DNA of 6,543 bases from Firmicutes bacterium UBA6226 (GTDB lineage Bacteria; Bacillota_A; Clostridia; Peptostreptococcales; Acidaminobacteraceae). The position numbers and the translations under genes are program-made. The stretch is taken from contig DJWQ01000183.1 of the NCBI GenBank assembly GCA_002441045.1, forward strand, positions 1 through 6,543, given 5' to 3'. Of this stretch, positions 1 through 3,887 are shown piece after piece. The notes beneath the pieces were generated by a model, which saw only the letters and a list, made by a program, of their open reading frames with translations, searched no databases and was not told where the DNA came from. How positions within the stretch are numbered: position 1 is the first letter of the stretch; the number at the start of each line of letters is the position of its first letter.

Positions 1-12
1 GATTATTTGCAC
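1..12 (-). CDS. possible start of a further minus-strand gene (edge fragment)
   Basis: On the minus strand, just after the stop of the sigma-like gene, there is a purine-rich AAGGGGG (27..21). An 8-nt spacer and a GTG codon at 12..10 follow, reading M-Q-I-I to the window edge. The spacing is right for a ribosome binding site, and co-transcription with the sigma-like gene 22 bp upstream would be natural. Only four codons are visible, so no function can be given and the start is tentative. Confidence 0.3.
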
Positions 13-34
13 AAAGATAGCCCCCTTCTTTTTT

Positions 35-457
35 CTATAAATTATGCTTCAGCACTTTGCCCAGTGTTTCAAGTCCTCGATCAATAGAATTGCAGACGGC
101 TTTTACACTAACGCCTTCGGCATTTGCGATATCGGTCTTGCTCATGTCTAAGAAGTAATAGGCATAAATGCGCTTTGCCTGGATGTCGGGTAGCTGATTT
201 AGCGCGCTGTAGAGTGCTTTTGTTGTGATCTTTCTTTCGTAAAGCTCATAGGGCGATTGTGATGAATAGGTGATGTCTTGATCGATGCCATCGTTTCGAT
301 CCAGAGAGTAATGCGCCTTATATCGGTAAAGCTTTCTTAGATAGGATGATTCTTTGCGTTTAAATGCTTCCATTTCATCAGCAATAGTTTCATCGACATT
401 AACATAAGTGTCTTTATCATAAAATGTATAAAAGTCCTTTAAGTTTATTTTTTTCAT
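35..457 (-). CDS. sigma-70 region 4-like regulator, 140 aa
   Basis: A small DNA-binding protein resembling the C-terminal part (region 4) of sigma-70 family factors. Residues about 83-136 carry the signature: a helix ending in ALNQLP, an aromatic stretch (RIYAYYFLDM), then a helix-turn-helix, TDIANAEGVSVKAVCNSIDRGL. The first 80 residues are charged and rich in Tyr, and show no recognisable region 2, so it may not recruit core polymerase as a full sigma factor does. Proteins of this build are common in Firmicute conjugative elements and prophages, where they are thought to control element genes; that role is inferred here. The ATG at 457 is chosen because GAGGAGAAGG lies just before it. A TTG six codons earlier would lie upstream of that site. 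No clear promoter is seen upstream, but the two terminators at 547-645 insulate it from the polymerase operon. Confidence 0.75.
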   Translation of the reverse strand: MKKINLKDFYTFYDKDTYVNVDETIADEMEAFKRKESSYLRKLYRYKAHYSLDRNDGIDQDITYSSQSPYELYERKITTKALYSALNQLPDIQAKRIYAYYFLDMSKTDIANAEGVSVKAVCNSIDRGLETLGKVLKHNL

Positions 458-546
458 ATTCCTTCTCCTCTTCAATAGTCAAATGGGTTCATCAACAATT
501 GAAGGAAGGTGGACTTCTAGCAGTACAATTTGTATTTTGATGCATG

Positions 547-575
547 AAAAAAGGCTCCTTTGCGTAAAAAGAGCC
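547..575 (-). terminator. Rho-independent terminator, distal of two
   Basis: Read on the minus strand, GGCTC (575..571) pairs with GAGCC (557..553). After one mismatch a further three A-T pairs follow, closing a 5-nt loop. Six T residues (552..547) follow the hairpin directly. It lies downstream of the polymerase/zinc-ribbon operon and upstream of the sigma-like gene, so it probably serves as a back-up stop for the operon. There is no comparable T-tract immediately after the stem on the plus strand. Confidence 0.75.
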
Positions 576-607
576 ATAGTTTTTCACGGTCGGAGATATT
601 ACTCAAC

Positions 608-645
608 AAAAAACCGGATGATTCTCAAATTGAGTAATCATCCGG
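608..645 (-). terminator. strong Rho-independent terminator of the polymerase operon
   Basis: Perfect 10-bp arms CCGGATGATT and AATCATCCGG (645..636 and 623..614 on the minus strand) enclose 12 bases. These can extend the stem by CTC/GAG with one bulged A. Six T residues (613..608) follow at once. This is the main 3' end of the minus-strand operon that starts with the Y-family polymerase. Confidence 0.9.
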
Positions 646-748
646 CAGTGGTCGCTCGTAATGGCTCCGGTGCTCGGTATAGATTGTAGGTCATATGTAA
701 GTCGTTACTTGTGCTGTGGTTGCTACCTAACGTGCCCCGGTGCTCCAT
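638..748 (-). CDS. doubtful 36-codon ORF ending inside the terminator
   Basis: An ATG at 748 opens a 36-residue frame that closes with a TGA at 640..638, inside the left arm of the terminator hairpin. The predicted peptide starts MEHRGTLGSNHS and ends RAPEPLRATTAG. The stop within the terminator is what one expects of a last small gene in an operon, and the position 14 bp past the zinc-ribbon stop fits too. Against it, no Shine-Dalgarno sequence precedes the ATG and the composition is ordinary for a chance frame. Both copies of the GAGCACCGG word fall in it, in different reading frames, so selection may act on the DNA or RNA rather than on a peptide. Confidence 0.2.
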   Translation of the reverse strand: MEHRGTLGSNHSTSNDLHMTYNLYRAPEPLRATTAG

Positions 749-762
749 AGTAAACACATATG

Positions 763-1068
763 TTAATTGGCTAATATGGGGATTGATGAAATTTTCCCGC
801 AAAGTTCGCATTTGATGGTGACGATGCCCACACTGTCTTTAGTTGCATCAAACAATCGCCTGTTACAATGTGGGCAGTTAATTGGTTTATAATCTAATGA
901 AAATGAAAGCTTCGATGCGCCGACTATAAATACTGTGGTTCTGGAACAAGTTGACTTATATGGACAGACTTTAGTATTGCCACACTTAATTAGAATACTA
1001 AGCTTTGATCCTTCAATGATGTCAAAGAGGCGTTTGCCTTTATCACATTTGATCTGAATGGTCTTCAT
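763..1068 (-). CDS. small zinc-ribbon protein with duplicated Com-like motif, 101 aa
   Basis: The C-terminal half (residues 63-94) has C65-x2-C68 and C87-x2-C90 with the core RLFD between them. This is the pattern of Com-like zinc ribbons, named for the Mu phage translational activator Com. The N-terminal half repeats the same skeleton: IKC at 6-8, RLFD at 13-16 and IKC at 27-29, with identical 14-residue spacing from RLFD to IKC. It keeps only one Cys of each pair (C8, C29), with extra Cys at 35 and 41. It is probably a nucleic-acid-binding or structural zinc protein; the function is unknown. The ATG at 1068 is preferred because GAGGTG precedes it by 7 nt. An ATG at 1083 overlaps the polymerase stop (TAATG) and would add five residues. 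The gene is co-transcribed with the polymerase and is presumably an accessory gene of that operon. Confidence 0.7.
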   Translation of the reverse strand: MKTIQIKCDKGKRLFDIIEGSKLSILIKCGNTKVCPYKSTCSRTTVFIVGASKLSFSLDYKPINCPHCNRRLFDATKDSVGIVTIKCELCGKISSIPILAN

Positions 1069-1082
1069 GATGCAACACCTCA

Positions 1083-2327
1083 TTAGGTGTACATCATGCC
1101 AGGCATGATGACATCATGGTGGTCACTACTTGCATTTTCAACCGTTCCTAGTAAAGTTGCTGAGTAAATGGACCATTTGCCAAACCGACTACGAATGTGC
1201 TCGATGGTATCGTCGAGTTTTTCCATTTTCAGGCGTCTATTGGCATCATCAAAGAGCATGAGCTGGTCAGGTGTGTACTTAGGCTCAAGATTAATGGCGC
1301 GCACTGTAAGAGCTCTTACTGGAGACCTCCAGTCATAGTTCTTTGCAAACAGTCGCTTAGCCGTTTGTGCAATCTCAAGTGGGTTTTGAGTAGCGACTTG
1401 AAGTGGCATCTGAAACTGTTGATAAGCCAAATCGTGATCTTTAACAGTGAGCTGCACGCCCTTGGCTTTTAAATCATGAACCTTTAATCGATGTGAGACA
1501 TCTTGCGTTAAATGCAAAATGACTTGCCAAACTTCTTCAGGGGTGTCTAGGTCAGCGCGGCAAGTAGTGCCATGTCCTATGGACTTGATGGGGGATTCAT
1601 AATCTTTTGCCATCACTCTGGATTGATCGAGGCCATTGGCATAATACCAAAACATTTCGCCATTTTTTCCAAGACTGCTTCGAATAAAATCAAAAGGTGT
1701 ATTAGCTAAATCGCCAATGGTTTCTATACCAAAGTTCATTAACTTTCGGTTGGTAGACCGTCCAACATAGAACAGATCTGACACAGGCAGTGGCCACACT
1801 TTTTCTTGAAAATTTTCTCTTGGAATGACCGTTATGGCATCAGGCTTTTTCATATCACTGCCAAGTTTGGCAAAGATTTTGTTGTAGGAAACGTCGATGC
1901 TTACTGAGAGTCCTAATTCTTCTTTGGTTGTAAGCCTGATTTTCTCTGCAATGGCTAAAGCATCTCCATAAATGGACCTACTGGCGGTAACATCCATCCA
2001 ACATTCGTCCATACCATATGGCTCTACCAAATCTGTGAAACGATGGTAGATTTCTCTTGTGAGTTTTGAGTACTTTAAGTATTGCTCGTATTGAGGTTTT
2101 ACCATAATTAAATCTGGACAAAGCTGCTTTGCTTCCCAGTTGACCATGCCTGTTTTGATGCCTGCTTTTTTAGCTTTTTCTGATTTGGCCAAGACGATGC
2201 CATGCCGATCCTCGGTAGAACCACAAACAGCGATAGCTTTATCTTTCAGCGCAGGATTGAGCATCACTTCTACAGATGCATAGAAACTGTTTAAATCACT
2301 GTGTAATATTGCACGATCTGAATTCAT
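1083..2327 (-). CDS. Y-family translesion DNA polymerase (UmuC/DinB type), 414 aa
   Basis: An error-prone polymerase that copies past damaged bases. The palm motif DLNSFYASVE (11-20) supplies the first catalytic Asp (D11), with Y16 in the steric-gate position that excludes ribonucleotides. YGMDECWMDVT (104-114) supplies D107 and E108. SVSIDVSYNKIFAKLGSDMKKP (141-162) is the conserved palm/thumb block. Little-finger residues follow, and QLMLF at 355-359 is a canonical beta-clamp binding motif. Length is normal for the UmuC/UvrX branch. The start at ATG 2327 is chosen because AAGGAG lies 8 nt upstream; a GTG three codons earlier abuts that site. It begins 50 bp from a divergent XRE repressor gene, which suggests repressor control. 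A LexA box of the Bacillus type (GAAC-N4-GTTC) is not present in the gap. Which subfamily (pol IV or pol V-like UvrX) cannot be settled by eye. Confidence 0.95.
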   Translation of the reverse strand: MNSDRAILHSDLNSFYASVEVMLNPALKDKAIAVCGSTEDRHGIVLAKSEKAKKAGIKTGMVNWEAKQLCPDLIMVKPQYEQYLKYSKLTREIYHRFTDLVEPYGMDECWMDVTASRSIYGDALAIAEKIRLTTKEELGLSVSIDVSYNKIFAKLGSDMKKPDAITVIPRENFQEKVWPLPVSDLFYVGRSTNRKLMNFGIETIGDLANTPFDFIRSSLGKNGEMFWYYANGLDQSRVMAKDYESPIKSIGHGTTCRADLDTPEEVWQVILHLTQDVSHRLKVHDLKAKGVQLTVKDHDLAYQQFQMPLQVATQNPLEIAQTAKRLFAKNYDWRSPVRALTVRAINLEPKYTPDQLMLFDDANRRLKMEKLDDTIEHIRSRFGKWSIYSATLLGTVENASSDHHDVIMPGMMYT

Positions 2328-2377
2328 AGACAGCACTCCTTAAAAATAATAAAGGGGAACGATTAGGAGGCGAGAAG
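2328..2377. promoter_or_regulatory. divergent control region of the polymerase and repressor operons
   Basis: Only 50 bp separate the two start codons. It contains AAGGAG for the polymerase (minus strand), AGGAGG at 2365-2370 for the repressor (plus strand) and an A/T stretch at 2341-2353 between them. On the plus strand AATAAT (2345-2350) could be a -10 with a weak TTCATA (2323-2328) as -35. On the minus strand TATTAT in the same stretch could be a -10, but no matching -35 is seen. Both promoters must overlap each other or the coding ends, so one bound repressor could shut both. The promoter calls are weak; the compact geometry is certain. Confidence 0.4.
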
Positions 2378-2812
2378 ATGAAATCCTTTTCCGAGAAGAT
2401 CAGAGAAGCGAGAGAAGCACTAAAATTAAATCAACAACAGCTTAGCGATTTGGTTGGTGTATCCAAACGGTCCATAGCGGCATATGAAACCACTGATACG
2501 AAACCGCGTGGCAATATAGCACGAAAATTGGCATCTGCACTCCAAGTATCTGTAGATTACCTGCTCAATGACGATATCATTGATCCAAAACACGGCATCG
2601 AAAAGTCACCCTATGTTGAAGAGACGCGTGAACGGTTAGGCGCAAAAGCAGCAAAAGAAATGGATGTTCTTCTTGAACAAAACATGGCATTATTTGCAGG
2701 TGGTGAACTGGATCAAGAGGCAAAAGACGCTTTTTTTGAAGCGGTGATGAAGGCTTATATTACTTGTAAAGAAGACGCTCGTAAGACTTTTGGGAAAAAA
2801 TCTAAAGGGTGA
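2378..2812 (+). CDS. XRE-family helix-turn-helix repressor, ImmR/DdrO-like, 144 aa
   Basis: Residues 5-62 form an XRE/Cro-type helix-turn-helix: REALKLNQQQLSDLVGVSKR with the recognition helix SKRSIAAYE, then the typical LASALQVSVDYLL end. Residues 85-135 are a helical C-terminal domain. Its pattern, LFAGGELDQEAKDAFFEAVM, matches the region where repressors partnered with ImmA/IrrE proteases dimerise and are cleaved; the actual cut site cannot be read. AGGAGG lies 7 nt before the ATG. The gene is first of a three-gene operon with the protease and an 89-aa protein, and is divergent from the polymerase. The likely role, by analogy with ICEBs1 ImmR and Deinococcus DdrO, is to repress both operons until the protease inactivates it. 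The DNA-binding call is firm; the regulon is inferred. Confidence 0.9.
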   Translation: MKSFSEKIREAREALKLNQQQLSDLVGVSKRSIAAYETTDTKPRGNIARKLASALQVSVDYLLNDDIIDPKHGIEKSPYVEETRERLGAKAAKEMDVLLEQNMALFAGGELDQEAKDAFFEAVMKAYITCKEDARKTFGKKSKG

Positions 2813-2823
2813 TTGGTGATTAA

Positions 2824-3363
2824 ATGTCTATAGAAATGATTTGTAAAGAAGTGTATGGATTGATGCAGCACTATGGTGAACGAGATCCTTGGAAGTTGGC
2901 TAAAGCAATGAATATCATCGTAGATCAACAATCGATGGGAAACTCGCCTAATGCCTGTAAGGGATTCTATCTCTACCAGTCTAGAAAGAGACACATAACG
3001 ATTAATAGCGACTTGCCGGAGACCGTAAAACGCATTATTTTAGCGCATGAGTTGGGTCATGCAGTGCTTCATCAAAAGACAAAGATCAATAACTTCCATG
3101 ACTTTGTCCTCTATGACAGTACCTCCCAATATGAATATGAGGCAAACCTCTTTGCCGCAGAATATCTATTAGATGATGAACTAGTCCGTGAGAAACTCAG
3201 TGAAGATACCTTCTTTTTCTCGGTTGCTAAAGAGCTCGAAGTACCGCCTGAACTGCTTGATTTCAAATTCAGAATTCTTAAAAGAAAAGGTTGGAATTTG
3301 GAGTCTCCAATATTAGCGGACAGTAATTTCCTAAAGAACTTATACGATGAAGGTGATGAATAA
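2824..3363 (+). CDS. immA: ImmA/IrrE-family zinc metallopeptidase, 179 aa
   Basis: A soluble intracellular metallopeptidase. The zinc motif HELGHAVLH spans residues 75-83 (H75, E76, H79). E106 in the following EYEANLFAAEYLL block is placed as the third ligand, about 27 residues on, as in IrrE. Length is normal for the compact ImmA type. The substrate in characterised pairs is the repressor encoded next door, cut after DNA damage, and the neighbour 11 bp upstream is exactly such an XRE protein. GGTGAT precedes the ATG. The stop codon overlaps the start of the next gene (TAATG), implying coupled translation. The symbol is by family resemblance; orthology to ICEBs1 ImmA is not shown. Confidence 0.9.
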   Translation: MSIEMICKEVYGLMQHYGERDPWKLAKAMNIIVDQQSMGNSPNACKGFYLYQSRKRHITINSDLPETVKRIILAHELGHAVLHQKTKINNFHDFVLYDSTSQYEYEANLFAAEYLLDDELVREKLSEDTFFFSVAKELEVPPELLDFKFRILKRKGWNLESPILADSNFLKNLYDEGDE

Positions 3364-3632
3364 TGCAACAATCAGATAAAGTCTACGTCGCTGTTATAGC
3401 AGCCTTTGATGAAGCTGGCAAACTAAAGCCGAGACGCGTCAAATGGGAAGATGGCAGCACATACACCATAGACCGAATACTTGATGTGAGACCTGCAGCA
3501 GCCCATAAAGCTGGCGGTCAGGGTGATCGCTATACAATTGAGATCAATGGCAAAGAAAGCTATCTCTTTTTTGAGCGGACAGCAAAACAGAGTGGTTTAG
3601 ATGTTGGAAGATGGTTTGTGGAGCGGAAGTGA
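3363..3632 (+). CDS. conserved uncharacterised 89-aa protein of the polymerase/ImmA module
   Basis: A small soluble protein, basic at its end, without signal peptide or membrane segment. The sequence alternates short hydrophobic and charged runs (VYVAVIAAFDEAG, VKWEDGSTYTIDRILDVRP, DRYTIEINGKESYLFFE) and ends GRWFVERK. This suggests a compact beta-rich fold. From memory, proteins with the WEDG...IDR(I/V)LDVRPAA...YLFFE...WFVE pattern are widespread in Firmicutes, often next to a Y-family polymerase; I could not check this here. No function is known to me. It overlaps the protease stop by one base and is the last gene before the terminator at 3676-3710. A role as a partner or regulator of the polymerase is a guess from position. 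No cysteines are present, so it is not a metal ribbon. Confidence 0.8.
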   Translation: MQQSDKVYVAVIAAFDEAGKLKPRRVKWEDGSTYTIDRILDVRPAAAHKAGGQGDRYTIEINGKESYLFFERTAKQSGLDVGRWFVERK

Positions 3633-3675
3633 ACACTTGATTAGATTTGTTTATAACATAATAGTTGTGTACCCG

Positions 3676-3710
3676 GTGCTCGAAATTCAAATTATTTTGA
3701 GCGCTTTTTT
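3676..3710 (+). terminator. Rho-independent terminator of the repressor-protease operon
   Basis: Arms at 3676-3686 and 3694-3704 pair over 11 positions (GTGCTC with GAGCGC including one G-T pair, then GAAAT with ATTTT including another). They close a 7-nt loop and are followed by six T residues (3705-3710). It lies 43 bp past the stop of the 89-aa gene. Its left arm carries the third copy of the CCCGGTGCTC word (3672-3681) seen upstream at 736-745. Confidence 0.85.
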
Positions 3711-3735
3711 CATGTGAACAATAAGGAAATCAAAT

Positions 3736-3870
3736 ATGAAGATATATTTGTTAAAGTTGTACAGGATTATGATTAAATTTGGTACAATGAATATGGGAAT
3801 TGGTAATATTGGTAATTCGATGAATAAGGTTAAAGTATCATTAGTCATACTAAGACTGAAAAATAAATAG
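3736..3870 (+). CDS. doubtful 44-aa ORF in the hsd leader
   Basis: An ATG at 3736 opens a 44-residue, lysine-rich frame that closes with TAG at 3868-3870, 17 bp before hsdM. AAGGAA lies about 8 nt upstream, a weak ribosome binding site. The peptide includes GIGNIGN, encoded in frame by a perfect 9-bp tandem repeat. The preceding terminator ends only 25 bp before the ATG, so there is hardly room for a promoter. The best promoter candidate (3780-3788) lies inside the frame, and a transcript from it would not contain the start. No family is recognised and a chance frame in AT-rich DNA is quite possible. Confidence 0.2.
   Translation: MKIYLLKLYRIMIKFGTMNMGIGNIGNSMNKVKVSLVILRLKNK
3780..3788 (+). 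promoter_or_regulatory. candidate extended -10 promoter of the hsd operon
   Basis: TGGTACAAT fits an extended -10 element (TGn followed by TACAAT, one mismatch to TATAAT). No good -35 is present at the usual distance; TTGTAC at 3757-3762 is 20 bp away, slightly too far. Extended -10 promoters can work without a strong -35. Transcription would start near 3795 and give a leader of roughly 90 nt before hsdM. The element overlaps the right arm of an inverted repeat, TTGTAC (3757-3762) with GTACAA (3782-3787). Confidence 0.45.
3797..3818 (+). repeat. perfect 9-bp tandem repeat within a partly palindromic site
   Basis: ATTGGTAAT occurs twice back to back (3799-3807 and 3808-3816). With flanking bases the 22-bp stretch reads GAATT at the left and AATTC at the right around a symmetric AATATT centre, so 16 of 22 positions are symmetric. 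It lies just after the expected transcription start of the hsd operon, where an operator would sit. No regulator is identified and a simple slippage duplication is an alternative. Confidence 0.5.
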
Positions 3871-3887
3871 TGATTTTGGAGGAAATT

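Larger units (their letters stand above)
458..762. other. intergenic region with tandem terminators and no convincing gene
   Basis: About 300 bp separate the sigma-like gene from the zinc-ribbon gene, both on the minus strand. The stretch holds two minus-strand terminator hairpins (547-575 and 608-645), an overlapping 9-bp inverted repeat pair (598-606 with 630-638), and two same-orientation copies of CCGGTGCTC (667-675 and 737-745). It also holds a 36-codon minus-strand frame (638-748) without a clear ribosome binding site. A 68-codon frame on the plus strand (483-689) runs through both terminators, has no ribosome binding site and is not believed. The promoter of the sigma-like gene should lie in 458-546, but I see no good -35/-10 pair. 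Confidence 0.6.

Noticed and set aside
483..689. 68-codon open frame on the plus strand
   Set aside because: It runs through two minus-strand terminators, has no ribosome binding site and shows no protein-like pattern.
1197..1472. 91-codon open frame on the plus strand
   Set aside because: It lies wholly antisense inside the polymerase gene, with no ribosome binding site or recognisable domain.
2328..2377. LexA/SOS box in the polymerase control region
   Set aside because: A GAAC half-site occurs at 2357-2360 but the partner GTTC at the required spacing is missing, so the box is not supported.
2755..3371. Two minus-strand open frames (2755-2994 and 3111-3371)
   Set aside because: They are antisense to the repressor and protease genes; the second is Ser-rich in the way typical of a reverse reading of Glu/Asp-rich coding DNA.
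3799..3816. CRISPR-like or VNTR array
   Set aside because: There are only two 9-bp units with no spacer, so it is a simple tandem duplication.
3870..3887. Earlier GTG start for hsdM at 3870
   Set aside because: It would place the strong GGAGGA inside the coding sequence; the GTG at 3888 is correctly spaced from it.
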